DNA of 64,000 nt, taken from positions 5,263,528 to 5,327,527 of the forward strand of contig NW_006921535.1 in assembly GCF_000340215.1 (NCBI RefSeq), read 5' to 3'. Each line of letters starts with the position of its first letter. The first letter of the stretch is position 1. The notes beneath the pieces were generated by a model that did no database searches, had not been told where the DNA came from, and was given only the letters and a program-made list of their open reading frames with translations. The stretch is from Pseudocercospora fijiensis CIRAD86. Its lineage: Eukaryota; Ascomycota; Dothideomycetes; Mycosphaerellales; Mycosphaerellaceae. Shown here in pieces: positions 11,252 to 22,084 of this stretch. The position numbers and the translations under genes are program-made.

Positions 11252-13790
11252 CAGGGGCAGCAGCAGCAGCAGCAGCAGCAGCAGCCGCTTGTTGTTGCTC
11301 TTGTTGTCTGCGCTGGCGTTGTTGACGGTAATATAACAAGCAAGCGAGCGCGGCGATTAAAGTACCTATGAGAAGAGTTTCGAGGAGACCTTCTTCCAAC
11401 TCTCCTGCGCCGTCAGCGTCCCAGTATTCGTCTCCGGCACCGGGCATGGGTTCGTTGGAAGAGTCCCAGTCGTCGGCTTCGAAAGCTTCGTTGTAGTATT
11501 GTGCGTCAGCTTCGAGGAAATCTTGGAGCCATTCTGCGAAAGTGCGGGATTTTTTCGAAGGGGTCACCTCTTCGATGCCGTGGATTCCGCCGCGGGTGAT
11601 GCCGTTCCACCAGCTGCGCCAGCGGAGTTTGAAGAGGCTGAGTTTGACGGGGAGGTAGGCTTCGCGGTTGGTTTCGAGCGCTTGGTCGTAGAAGCGTTTG
11701 GCGAGGTGGAAGTCTTGGTCGATGCCGATGCCGTTCTCGTGCATCCAGCCCAGGTTCCACATGGCTTGAGCGGACTGCATGCTTTCTGCGGCGGCTTGGT
11801 AGCAGGATGCCGCGTTTTCTGCTGACATGGCCGAGCCTAAGCCGTACAGGTAGTAGTCGCCCATCTTGACCAACGAGTCGATGTTGTTTTGCTTGGCAGA
11901 TCGTGTCCAGTGCACCAATGCGAGTGCCGCGTCGCCGATTGTGTTGCTCGCGGTCGTGGCGGTGGATGAGAGCCAATTCAGAGGACTCCAGCGAGGCTTG
12001 GTCTGAGTTTGGTCCAGCAGCCAGGCGACGTTGGCTTGAGCATTTTCGCATCCCTGCTCAGCGGCCATGAGATATGGGATCAGAGCTTTCGAAGGCTCTC
12101 CGTCCTCATAAGCATCGGCAGCTTCACTCAAAGATGACCAGATGGCTTCGGCCTTCTCGACCACGATCTTGTAGTATACTGCGGCACTACCGCAGGATCG
12201 ATCCCGTCCGATCCCTTTGTCGTTCATTTCTGCCAGGTAATAAAAGGCCTCGATGTGGCTGTTCCTCGCAGCCAGCTCGAAGTACTTGGTGGCGGTGCTG
12301 ATGTCGCCCTGATCCAGGAAGAGTCTGCCGAGAATGGTCTGCGCCACGGCTAAATCTTGGTCTGCTGCAGCTGAAAAGTACTCGGCGGCTCTGACCACAT
12401 TACGTTCAACGCCGTATCCGTTGAGATAGATGAGTCCAAGACCGTACTGGGACAAGGCATCGCCAGTCGTCAGGCCGCGCGTGAACCAGATTCTGGCTTT
12501 GTCGAAGCTCTGTTCGGTACCTTCTCCACGCAAGAACATCCGTCCTAGGTAGCCTGCCGCCTTGGCCGCCAGCTTCTCTGTTCCCGCAGCTGTGTCCTTT
12601 CGCGCCCTACCTCCTGGTGGCCAGTGCTCTCTCGCAATGCTGAGAAAGTATGATTTGGCAAGGCCAAAGTCTCGCTTGAGTCCTCTGGCGCCATCGTAGT
12701 GCAATCGAGCGAGGCCAAAGGTCGACCTCAGATCACCCTTGGACGACTGGAGGTGGAGGTACTCCAGCACATCTTCGACATCTGCATATGCGTCGCTCGT
12801 CACGCCACCTTGCTTCGCGTTATGACCGGCTGATGCTACACTGGCTCCTTCGCCATAGACACCGCCTTCCTCATCGGCTATTCGATAGGCGTCGCGCACC
12901 AGACTATGGCCACCGGGTGGGCCTGATCGATAGTATAGGACAGCCTTGTCCGCCACGTGCCTGTACCAAATCACCGCCTGGTCGCAATTCTTGGGCGTTG
13001 CGATGCCAGCCAGATGTCGATAGCCTAGCGTCATCTGGGATTTGGTGTTGTCTTGATCGGCGGCAAAAGTATGGTAGAGCATGCTCTTGGCTTGGTCTGC
13101 GGGTATCGAAGGTGCTAATCCAGTAGCGTAGAGAAATGCAATCATGTGCTGTGCTGTGCTGTTTCCATTCATATCTGCCAACTGCTTGTATCTCTTGAAT
13201 GCCTCGTCGTAATCGATCGGATGTGAGTAGTTGCCATGGAAGTTGATCTCGGCGAGGAGAAACAAAGCGTCGGGGTCGTTATCGTTCGCGGCAGTCTGGA
13301 GCAGCTTGACTGCTTTCGACAGAGGCTGTCCGAGCTTCGGCAGTGTGTCTTTCGAAGTCGTGAGGAGTTGTGATTGACCCGGCGCATTCATGAACAGCAG
13401 AACAAACGCCTCTTTGGCGTAGTATACTGCCGACCCTATCATACCCTTTGGCTTCTTCACCAGCCTCGCCAACTTCGAAGCGGCCGGCGGTCTGACCTTC
13501 CGCAGCAATGATATCGCCTCTCCAACCTCCGCGCTCAACTCATGGTGCACTTCTTCTTGGAAATCTCCAGGGATCGCTGTTGGTTCCGTCCATTGTGCCG
13601 ATTCTGATGGAAATGGGCTTTCGGGTGTCTCGGTCTGTTCATCGACGTCGTAGATCTCTGGGTCCTCTCGCGCGAATGCACATGCTAATCGTAGACACGC
13701 CACTTCACAGGATGTTAGCAGACAGATCGACTTTCGCGATGACGTCTGGATCTTACGGAGAAGGACTGGCAAAGAGGTTCGCTTCAGCAT
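11244..13790 (-). CDS. hrd3: Hrd3/SEL1L-like ERAD ubiquitin-ligase adaptor, Sel1 repeats
   Basis: Exons are 13790-13757 and 13702-11244, for 830 residues. It consists of tandem Sel1-type helical repeats (AEYFSAAADQDLAVAQTILG, GLIYLNGYGVERNVVRAAEY, MGDYYLYGLGSAMSAENAAS), then an acidic stretch and one C-terminal membrane span (LLETLLIGTLIAALACLLYY) followed by QQ/poly-Ala. This is the Hrd3/SEL1L layout: a lumenal adaptor of the Hrd1 ER-associated degradation ligase. The open frame runs through a 54-nt stretch (13703-13756) that is a perfect intron: GTAAGATCC donor, TGCTAAC branch site, GAAG acceptor. Removing it, in frame, produces a proper signal peptide core (LPVLLLACLRLACAFA before REDPE). 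Unspliced, the N-terminus has no signal. The poly-Ala tail comes from a CAG repeat. The 3' end overlaps the convergent gene at 11251 by 8 bases. Confidence 0.9.
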   Translation of the reverse strand: MLKRTSLPVLLRKIQTSSRKSICLLTSCEVACLRLACAFAREDPEIYDVDEQTETPESPFPSESAQWTEPTAIPGDFQEEVHHELSAEVGEAISLLRKVRPPAASKLARLVKKPKGMIGSAVYYAKEAFVLLFMNAPGQSQLLTTSKDTLPKLGQPLSKAVKLLQTAANDNDPDALFLLAEINFHGNYSHPIDYDEAFKRYKQLADMNGNSTAQHMIAFLYATGLAPSIPADQAKSMLYHTFAADQDNTKSQMTLGYRHLAGIATPKNCDQAVIWYRHVADKAVLYYRSGPPGGHSLVRDAYRIADEEGGVYGEGASVASAGHNAKQGGVTSDAYADVEDVLEYLHLQSSKGDLRSTFGLARLHYDGARGLKRDFGLAKSYFLSIAREHWPPGGRARKDTAAGTEKLAAKAAGYLGRMFLRGEGTEQSFDKARIWFTRGLTTGDALSQYGLGLIYLNGYGVERNVVRAAEYFSAAADQDLAVAQTILGRLFLDQGDISTATKYFELAARNSHIEAFYYLAEMNDKGIGRDRSCGSAAVYYKIVVEKAEAIWSSLSEAADAYEDGEPSKALIPYLMAAEQGCENAQANVAWLLDQTQTKPRWSPLNWLSSTATTASNTIGDAALALVHWTRSAKQNNIDSLVKMGDYYLYGLGSAMSAENAASCYQAAAESMQSAQAMWNLGWMHENGIGIDQDFHLAKRFYDQALETNREAYLPVKLSLFKLRWRSWWNGITRGGIHGIEEVTPSKKSRTFAEWLQDFLEADAQYYNEAFEADDWDSSNEPMPGAGDEYWDADGAGELEEGLLETLLIGTLIAALACLLYYRQQRQRRQQEQQQAAAAAAAAAAAPVR
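11258..11284. repeat. (CAG)n microsatellite, coding poly-Ala in Hrd3
   Basis: Nine CAG triplets on plus, read as GCT/GCTG on minus, giving the poly-Ala C-terminus of Hrd3. Confidence 0.9.
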
Positions 13791-14330
13791 CGTGTTATGC
13801 GCGTTGTGCAGAGCCTCCTAGAGGTCCGCGAGTGTTCATCACCTCATTGTTCGGAGTCACATGTAATGCTGTGAGAATCCAAGTTCAGTCAATGTTGACA
13901 ACTAGCTGGTTCTTTGAGGCCATCAAGCAACCTTAGTCCGCCCGCATGCTCGGCGAACGAGGGCCGAGCCGGCCACCGAGCGCCAAGCAAGACATGGGCG
14001 CGGAGTGAACAGGAGTGAAATAATCGACATTGCTCCTGCACCCTCTCTGCTACATCCATTCAGGCTTGCGGGAAGAAGAATTACGTAACAGAGACTTTCA
14101 TTAAGCTTTGATTGGACTTTCACGACATTTTAACGGCACCTAACTGATTCTTCTCCTACAAGCCTAAGAACAAACCGGGCTAAAACAGCCTACAGAATAC
14201 AGCTGTTTGCCCTCTAAGGCTATAATATAACAACTCTACGATATTGTAACAATATAAAGATACTAAGGCCCTTCTTAATACCTTAGACAACGCTCTCTAA
14301 GTCTGAGATTATATATAATATTATTATATT
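13791..14330. other. hrd3 upstream region and transition into repeat DNA
   Basis: The first 350 bases have host composition and hold the presumed hrd3 promoter. From about 14150 the sequence turns A/T- and TA-rich with CA/TG loss, reaching the inverted-repeat-bounded element at 14332. No gene is seen. Confidence 0.5.
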
Positions 14331-14331
14331 T

Positions 14332-14347
14332 AAAAAGTCGCGCTATG
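14332..14347 (+). repeat. Left terminal inverted repeat
   Basis: 16 bases matching exactly the reverse complement of 18242-18257. Confidence 0.7.
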
Positions 14348-14464
14348 CGGTCGGAGGGCGGAAATTTAGTACGATACCTACTATTACTATAATTAGTATG
14401 TAACCTAGTGTTCTTAGCGCCTGTAGTACTCTACTATAATGTCTAATTTCTATATCGTCGCATT

Positions 14465-15470
14465 TGCAGTAGTATAGAGCCCTTAAAGGTATTATTATAG
14501 CGCGTTTACTAGACGATTAACTTAATAAGATTAAACAGCTCTTCGACGAGCGCAACCTATCTAATATTAGCATCTCTAAGCTCGTTAATATCGCTAGGCG
14601 GACTATCGATAAACTCTATAATAATTATAAGTTATTTAGTATACTATATATTAGCGATCTAGCTAAATTAGGTCGCCCTCGAAGGCTCCTACTAATCTAC
14701 GAAGATATATATATTTCCGGCTCTTATAAGGTCGCTTATTACTAATCTATCTCTTACTATAGCGTATCTTCGAGTTCTTTATAAATCGACCGACGGCGTA
14801 CTAGGACGAGGTAATATAGTATTTATAGGATAAGTTTAGCGTAGTTATAAGCTAACCGACGATCTCTCGGATACTAAAGGAGTATAGCTAGTCGAGGAAG
14901 AAGGCGTTTCGTATCGCTTATAAGCAAAATAGCGAGTTACGCGATAACTTTAGAGTATAGTAAATAGACGTATCGGCGGAGAGGGTTGTAACCGTCGACG
15001 AGAGTGCCTTAAATAAGCGTACTAGATAGCGGAAGTATAGATACTCGCCTATTAATCGCTCTATATAGGAAAAGAGCTCGACGGTATACTCGAAGAGGTA
15101 GAGTATATTACCTACTATCGGTATAAATAGATACCTTCGAGGCACGCTTATCTACTAAGGTTCTATTACCGGCGATATATTCGAGAGTTAGCTAAAGAAT
15201 ACGGTCCTGCCGTAAATAGAGCTAGGTATAGTGTTAGTTATAGATAATACGTCAATCTACCGTATAGATAGTATAAAAGAAGCGTATCGATAGGCAGGTA
15301 TATATCTAAAGATACTGCCGCTATACTTACTAGACTTTAATTCTATTAAATTGTCCTTCTCGTCGCTAAAGGCATAGGTTAAGAAGAACATCTACGAGGC
15401 TAATTGCTTTACAGACTTCGGACAGTTTATAAGATACGCTATTAACGAGTTAAATACTAAATAGTACGTA
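14465..15470 (+). pseudogene. Tc1/mariner-type transposase relic (DDE_3)
   Basis: Read through TAG/TAA codons, one frame shows the Tc1/mariner layout: an N-terminal helix-turn-helix (ISKLVNIARRTIDKLYNNY), a GRPRRL linker, then the DDE catalytic domain with DESALNKRTR, SILPTIGINRYLRGTL, VLVIDNTSIYR and PLYLLDFNSIKLSFSSLKA. These correspond to the three catalytic acidic sites (DES.., .DN.SIH, PDFNPIE in intact relatives). At least nine in-frame stops are TAG or TAA, where relatives carry Gln or Trp, the expected RIP products. The frame is otherwise uninterrupted, so decay is by point mutation and not by deletion. It is not functional. Confidence 0.8.
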
Positions 15471-15619
15471 GAAGCGTAGTTTTAGAAGGCAGGTTAGAGA
15501 TATTAATTACACTTAATCTCGTATAGACTCGCTTATACTAATAACTACCTCTAACTTAGTAATACGGCTTTTTAACTCCTCTATTTCCTATCTTATTTCT
15601 TCTATAATAGTACGCGCAG

Positions 15620-18150
15620 TATCGGCAGCAACCTCCTTTATTATCGCTTCTATATACTATAGATCTAGCAGTACTAGCTATAGCGATAAGCCTCTTGAAT
15701 TAATAGCTAACGGTAATACAGTAGTCGGTAATATAGTAGTAGTATCTCGTATAAGGTCCTCTTCTTCTTAACTATCCGCAATCTATAAGGAACGAGGAAT
15801 TAGTCGAATCTATACCGATACCTAATTAATATACTTCTAATGCGCTACTAGTAGCTATAGCGATTAAAGAGCCTAGAATTTAGTAGGGTTTAAGCCGTTT
15901 ATATCGCATATAACATCTCAAGTTTATTAAAGGTAGTGCTATTAGTAGGTCGCTATATTCGTATCGCAATCGAGTAGCGGCCCGGAGAGTATAGCTTCGA
16001 AAGCCGGAATCTATACTAACCGATAGGGCAATAATACAATACTACTATAATATATCTATATTGTCTCTTCGGTAGGAAACAACACTATTAATACCGCTAA
16101 ACAACCTCCCGTTGTTCGTTTTAAAAAAGATGCAGTTATAATAAAGATATAGCTACGATAAGATATTCGAAAATTCGCGACTTCGAGCGCCTCCTCTATA
16201 CCGAAATTTCGGCGTCTACTCGGCTTTGCTCGGCGGTTAAGCTTAGCGGGTCTACACTTAAGAAGCTAATTTTAACTACTCTAACTAGATACTAGCGCAA
16301 TACTATAACGCATTGTTTTTTATTACTATAAGTATAGAGAGCCGAGACTATATCTATCTAATATACCTCTAATTTATACTATACAAAAATACGTAGTATT
16401 AGTAGAATAAGAAGCGACATTAGTTAGACTGAATATTAGCTATTAAGCCGCCGACCTACGACCGGAAATCTACCTACCTTCTTCGGCCTCGCTTCTACCC
16501 TAAAATAGCGCTTCTATAGCTAACTATAGAACAGACTATCTAACGACTTATTAATCCGACTAAGCCGCTACTTACGTGTCTCCTTGTCTATATATCGACT
16601 AACTGCGGCGACAAATCGAGCGTATTAGCCTTCCTTAAGTCTAGCGGTAGTCTAACGGCTTAGTTTAACCCTCTTTAGCTGTTTAAGTAAGAAGTCGCCT
16701 TCTTTAGCGAACATACGCTTAATATTAGCTATATTACTATATCGCTTAGTCTAGCTGCTACTTAATTCTTTACGTAACTAGCTAAAGAAGCCTATTAATT
16801 CTATATCCGCTATATACGATTAATAGGAAGCGACCGAGGCTAGAATTAGACTTAATAGCAGTCTATCTACTAGACTAGAAGCTGCTATAGAAGCCGCTAG
16901 TAGACTAGACAACCGAGAGCGCTTTTAAAGAGCCCCTTACTAGCTATAGTAATTGTAGATTACTATAGGGGTTAAAGCGCTAATAGCGGCCGTTCTAACT
17001 GTCCGTAGAGTCTTAAATAGGTTAGCTAGTTGCCTACCCCTATTCTTCTATATCTTTAATGCTAGTGCGGAGCCTAGATTAGTAATAGACAAGCGACTAT
17101 CTCGTACGCCTTTTACCTATCGAGAGGCAATCTTAGGGTAGATTTTATAGTAGTCTTCCGCTCTATCCGGACCGCTAAACTAGTAAAGTCTACTCTTGTT
17201 AAGGTAGTATCTGTTCTTATATAGCTATCGCTTTGCTAACTCGTAACGCTAATCCGATAGTAAGCTAGTTAAACCGCTATTATTATTATTAGCTTTAGCT
17301 TCCGAGCTATTAGATTAGCCCTCGGCGGCTTCTATCTAGCTCGTACGTAGAGCGTCTAGTTATTGCTATATAGCTGTTATATAGGCTCTAGTTGTCCGGC
17401 TTCGACGACCTTATAAGGCTCTATTCGTAGTACGAGGCGGCTTTTTAATTGTTACTATCTTCCGGCGCTTAATCGACAACTTAAAGTCTAGTCTTAACCC
17501 CTTCTTACCCTAAGAGTGCTAAGAGGCTAGTATATCGTACGTACGTTAGAAATTGCCCTTCTAGATACTAGTACTACGGAAATAGTACTTAGTCTTAATC
17601 TTATCTACTAAGGCGACAATCTCCGAGCTAGCTAACTTATAGTCGTCGTCGTTAGTACTAGTATTACGCTAATTAGCGTACTAATCGTAGAATTCCTCGT
17701 AGCAAGCCTCGCTATTGCCGGTAGTCTTACGAGGAAAGCACTTAGTCGTAAGCGGCAACCGTAGGTTAGTTAGATTAGCTATTATCTACTATAATACGTA
17801 CTCGAAGACCTCTACTTCTTGTTCTATAGCTTTATCTTCCTCTTTAGCCGATATATAGTCCTCGTCGTCTACGCTAATTTGCTAGGTTAGCTAAGTCTTA
17901 CTAAGCAACTCGTTATCCGTATTAGGTCCTTTACTTAGCTTAACGGTCGGCTCTCGGCGGCTCTTCTTAGTAGCTCGTTTATTAGTAGATTGCTATAGAG
18001 CGAGAGCTTCTTTCCTCTTAGAAGAAGGCTTCTATAGTCGCTTAGAGGCTCTTAGTATAGCGACGGCTTATTAACTACTTCCGGTTTGGCCTTGTTCTTA
18101 ACCCTAATCGTCACTAGAGGACCTAAGTAGTTAGTAGTAAGAAAGGCTTT
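15620..18150 (-). pseudogene. Unidentified RIP-degraded coding relic inside the TIR element
   Basis: On the minus strand, segments with protein-like composition persist when TAG is tolerated. Examples are an acidic stretch (EDYISAKEEDKAIEQEVEVF), ASSEIVALVDKIKTKYYF, GRRSRTTRAYITAIQ and a long charged helical region further down. No family is recognised. It could be a second gene of the element or a nested element. It is convergent with the transposase relic. Confidence 0.35.
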
Positions 18151-18241
18151 CGTTCCGTCCCTAGATTGCTACTAATTTTGTATAGTGTAGGTAGGTCTAC
18201 GGCAAAACAGTAGCTACGCGGAAATATCTATAGTCTCCGCA

Positions 18242-18257
18242 CATAGCGCGACTTTTT
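18242..18257 (-). repeat. Right terminal inverted repeat
   Basis: Exact reverse complement of 14332-14347; about 3.9 kb separate the two. Confidence 0.7.
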
Positions 18258-19530
18258 GAATACAGCAATAGTACGTTAATATCGCGTTCTACAACCTGCG
18301 AGAAAACGCAAATTGCGACAAAAGTCTTAGCATTTGCCCTCGAGGGCAAGACAGTAGTAACAACGTATATACCTCGAGACCTAAGTACCTAGAGGGCCGA
18401 GCTATAGATATATAGAAGGGCCTCTTCGTATTGTATAAGAGTCGTTAGTACGGAATAGTCGTATTACGGTCTAGAAGCTAAGGAAATCTACGGGAAATCT
18501 AGGAATCGTATAGACAACTAGCCTTAGTATATAGAAGATAGAGCCTATAGTACTTATATTAGCGAATGCTTTGTATAGGAACATATAATCTTCTTATTAT
18601 TACGCAGAACAGCTTTTTTGGGTTTGTCTATCTAATATATAGTTATACTTCTATAAATTCGAATTCTCGTTTATATGCCGGACGGTTATATAGGAGCCGC
18701 ACGGTTTTCTTTTAGGCGCTTCGCTATAGGCTCAGTATAGACCGCTAAGCCAGATATATATTAGTGTACTTAGCGGAGAGATAATGTAAGGATATAGAGA
18801 TAGAGTGGAAGGTGGAAGGTCCATACAAGCCTGCAAAGCGGGGCGCCTGAATGGAGGTAGCCTCTCTGCTCTGTTGAGCAACCTCTGGCCCAGCCGTCCG
18901 TACGTTACGATCATCGTCATTGGCAATCTGCCTGAGAGCCTCTGCAACCGAGGCAGTACGGTATGTATTCCATAGTAGACGGCAACGATACCACCTGCAC
19001 TCCAAGTCGATCCAAAAATGCCGATGAGAGCTCCCTGGAAGCAATACAGCCGCAGTGATACCCCCAAATTTGATCAACTTTGTTCAGTGTGTGTTGGAGC
19101 GTGTGCATTTTATATTCTACAGCAAGGTGATTGATGCTGACATACACCGCAAGCTACTCAGAGGCAGGATAACGCATCTAAATAGCGCCCGCACGACACT
19201 TCGTTGATGTAGCAAGCTATGGATTGCACAAAGGCTTCCGGCAGTGCAATGCGGCTGTCGCACGGGAGCTGACTATCCGCCACCGACAACGTTTAAGCAC
19301 TTGCGAAGGAGCCCCGACTTTGGATGAATACTGCTCGTTAAGGGAATGCCCAGTGTCGTACTCCGCGCCATCTTTCTCAGGCTTGTGCGGGGAGGACTGC
19401 CCGCTCCATCATAGCAACACTTTCCGAGGTAGCTAGGGAGGCGGTGCAGTTCTCAAAGCAACTGACATATCAAAAGCTTTATGAACATCGCATCTGAGAA
19501 CAGAATCAGCCATATCGACTCTTTTAGGCC
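18258..19530. other. Repeat flank and intergenic DNA
   Basis: Up to about 18730 the DNA is still CA/TG-poor repeat DNA without recognisable coding potential. From 18730 to 19530 it is host-like. A minus-strand frame at 18732-19067 includes GALIGIFGSTWSAGGIVAVYYG, faintly reminiscent of a membrane-transporter segment, but it is too short and unsupported to call. Confidence 0.4.
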
Positions 19531-20674
19531 ATGGCAACCACAACGGAACACGCACGAACAATTAGATCCGCTCAGCTTTACGATGCTGGAGACCTCCGAA
19601 TTGAAAAGGTGCCTGTTCCAACAATCCCACCAAAACATGTTGCTATTGCAACCAAGTTCTGTGGCATATGCGGGTCGGATCTACATTTCTACCATGAGCC
19701 GGCTTTCGCCATGTCATTGAAACATCCTCACCCTTTGACCGGATGCACTGCACCGATTGCTTTTGGACATGAGTTCGCTGGGGTTGTGGCGGAGATTGGA
19801 GAGGGATGCTCTGGAGAGTTGCAGGTAGAAAGGCTGAATGCGGGAGATAAGTCAAAGTGCTAACTATCCTCAGGTCGGCGATAAAGTCGCCGCCATGGCC
19901 ACATTGACAGACGGCACCTGTACATCTTGCGTCGAAGGACACGACAACACATGCATTCGGCTAGGCTTCGTTGGCATCAACACTAAGACGGGAGGCATGA
20001 GCGAAATCACCGTCGTCGCAGAAGACTCCCTTCTCAAGCTCCCGCCTTCAATCGATTGCGATGTGGGAGCACTGATCGAACCCCTTGCCGTCGCATGGCA
20101 CGGCGTCCGTCTCGCCGAAAACCTGTCCCCAACCTCCTCCGCTCTCATAATCGGCGCCGGTCCAGTCGGCTGTGCCGTCCTCCTATCCCTCAAAGCCCAA
20201 AACCTCACCAAAATCGCCATCTCAGATCCCTCCCCAGAAAAGCGCAAATTCGTCTCTCACCTCGGCGCATCAGCAACCTACAACCCCTTCGAATCAGAAA
20301 TCAACCCTTCCTCCACCCTCCCCAGAGATTCCTTCGACGTCGTCTTCGACTGCGCCGGCGTCCCCACCTCTTTCGACACCGCCATCGCAAGCATCAAACC
20401 CCGAAGAACCGTCATCAACCTCGCCATCCAGGAAACTCCCGTGTCCTTCAATCTGATGCCCATGGTTTTGAAGGAAGTCGGGATCAAATCTTCGATTGCG
20501 TATACGAAGCGGGATTATTTGGATGTGATTTCTGCGATTGAGGGGGGACGGCTCGATGCGCGGGCTTTGATTACGAAACGGATTAAACTGGAGGATGTGG
20601 TGGAGGAGGGGTTTCTGTCGTTGAGGAGGAGGGGGAATGTGGATTGTAAGGTTTTGGTGGATGTTTGTTTGTGA
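19531..20674 (+). CDS. Zinc-dependent medium-chain dehydrogenase, butanediol/sorbitol-dehydrogenase-like
   Basis: Exons are 19531-19824 and 19874-20674, with a 49-nt intron (GTAGAA donor, GCTAAC branch, TCAG acceptor), for 364 residues. The GroES-like catalytic half has CGICGSDLHFYH (Cys44 as catalytic zinc ligand), GHEFAGVVAEIG (His80, Glu81) and EPLAVAWHG. The Rossmann half has IIGAGPVGCAVLLSLKAQ and the acidic residue ISDPS after beta-2, indicating NAD use. The structural-zinc loop DGTCTSCVEGHDNTC has only three of the usual four cysteines, as in some fungal 2,3-butanediol-dehydrogenase-like proteins. Likely a cytosolic NAD-dependent oxidation of a polyol or diol; the exact substrate cannot be read from sequence. 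Start 19531 fits the family N-terminus. The downstream neighbour is convergent. Confidence 0.85.
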
Positions 20675-20747
20675 AAAGATTCAAATTCAAAGACAACTTC
20701 AAGTTTACCTTCCAAGTTCCACCCACACGGTTAAAACGCCACGCTAA

Positions 20748-21520
20748 TCAAACAATTCCCCCCCCCCCCCCCCCCCCCGCCCCATCACAAAATCCCACTA
20801 CTACTCCTACTGCTCCCCGCACTCCCGGTCGCACTCCCCCCAACACTCCTCCAAAAAGTCCTCACAGCAATCCTCTTAACCTCCTCCGGCCCCACCATCA
20901 AAATCTGACAAATCTGATCCTTCATACTAGCATGCGTGCCCATCCTCAACAAACTCTCCTCCATTTCTCCTTCGTGTCCAAAAACTCCACNNNNNNNNNN
21001 NNNNNNNNNNNNNNNNNNNNNNNNNNNNNNNNNNNNNNNNNNNNNNNNNNNNNNNNNNNNNNNNNNNNNNNNNNNNNNNNNNNNNNNNNNTGATGAGATC
21101 CAAATCGAATTTTTGGAGAGACGCGAGATCCGAGATTTGGAGGCTTTGTTGCCGGATCAGGAAGTTACTGTCCATCCATAAATGGCCGCGGGCTTGTTCG
21201 TAGTAGCCGCGGGCTTCGTGGTAGATTTGGGAGTTGGTGAGGAGGAAGGTGGGGTTTGGGTTTTGGATTTTCATGGGCGAGATGGGGGTTTCGGAGTGGT
21301 AGAGGGGGTAGATGGTGCGGTAGATGAGGTTGCGGAGTTCGGGGGGGAGTTCGAGGAGGTGGCATCTTCCCGAGGCGTAGCGACATCTTCCGGCTTTGGC
21401 GCGTTTGTCGCGCGCGGTGGTGTAGAAGGAGGTTGAGGAGGAGACGTGGGCGAGTTGGTCGAGGAAGGTGAGGAATTCTTTTCGTGCTGCTAGGTCCATT
21501 CTTGCGGCTGGGGTGGCCAT
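20748..21520 (-). CDS. F-box/2EXR-like protein of unknown function, broken by assembly gap
   Basis: From the ATG at 21520 the protein reads into a LLELPPELRNLIYR motif followed by LLTNSQIYHEARGYY. This is the pattern of large fungal families of F-box-like or 2EXR proteins (PELRxxIY then TCRQIYxEA). The 100-N gap at 20991-21090 interrupts it. Beyond the gap, the frame that looks coding is EGEMEESLLRMGTHASMKDQ..GPEEVKRIAVRTF, which is not the frame a literal 100-base gap gives, so the gap length is nominal. That frame ends at 20748 after passing a 21-base G run read as poly-Gly, so the true C-terminus is uncertain. No function beyond possible substrate recruitment is implied. Confidence 0.6.
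20758..20778. repeat. Poly-C homopolymer
   Basis: 21 consecutive C, likely difficult to sequence and close to the assembly gap. Confidence 0.95.
20991..21090. other. Assembly gap (100 N)
   Basis: A run of exactly 100 N, the conventional placeholder for unknown length. It lies inside the coding region of the F-box/2EXR-like gene. Confidence 0.99.
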
Positions 21521-22084
21521 TTTGGCGGATTCATGGGTTCGTGTGCGCGTGTAGGTCCCGGACGATCAACTGCGCGGAACTGTCCAAGGACGGCCCCCTG
21601 ATCCGGTTGATGTGCTGGAGTGGTAGATCTCAGAGGCGCGTGGGTCTGTCGGGTAGAGCAGTGCCAGGCAAATGGTTCGCGAGGTGAGGATTGTTGGATG
21701 GCGAAAAATTCATCCTGCGTGGGGCATACTACGGACGAGGCTATTTCATTGTCGCAGCTGTATAATGTTCTGCTTTGTCTATCATCTCGCCAGTGATGTC
21801 TGTACGTCCCAATTCCTCTTTTCAAGGCTCGAAGTGAAGTGGAGGTTTCTACGTCACTTGGAAGTTATGCGGAGAGCATGTCTTGGCGCTATGCCCAAGC
21901 CTGTAATACGCCCGCCCGGATGAGTAGTTTTCCGTGACCCGAACGACTGATCGGTCTGGTGACGTCGTAAACGTTCGGGTTTCTATGTGGTTCTGCATTC
22001 TCATCGGCACACGACTCCTCTAAATACATCCAAGTCCAAGAGGTTGGAGACTGCATGGATCCTGTCTTCGTCGCTAAAGACCGC
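21521..22084. other. Intergenic region
   Basis: Lies between two minus-strand genes, upstream of the F-box/2EXR-like gene and downstream of the J-protein. It has only short frames without recognisable domains. Confidence 0.5.

Larger units (their letters stand above)
14332..18257. mobile_element. RIP-degraded DNA transposon with 16-bp terminal inverted repeats
   Basis: aaaaagtcgcgctatg at 14332-14347 recurs as its exact reverse complement at 18242-18257, and a further few bases (cgg.. / gcggag) are partly shared. The 3.9-kb interior is uniformly CA/TG-poor. It contains a plus-strand Tc1/mariner transposase relic in its left third and a second, minus-strand relic in the rest, convergently arranged. 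The size exceeds typical Tc1/mariner elements (1.3-2.4 kb), so a nested insertion or an accessory gene is likely. Flanks read TT on the left and GA on the right, so the expected TA duplication is not clear. Confidence 0.65.

Noticed and set aside
10759..11325. 188-codon plus frame starting MGQSIS (myristoylation-like)
   Set aside because: After the first 20 residues it reads poly-Leu from the TCC repeat and poly-Ala/Cys. The neighbouring frame ending at 11251 has the protein-like composition.
10819..11343. Minus-strand 174-codon frame with poly-Glu
   Set aside because: A mirror of the TCC repeat; it conflicts with the better plus-strand frame and overlaps the hrd3 end.
18732..19077. Minus-strand frame with GALIGIFGSTWSAGGIVAVYYG, like a membrane-transporter segment
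   Set aside because: Only about 20 residues look family-like; no flanking exons, no further spans, adjacent to repeat DNA.
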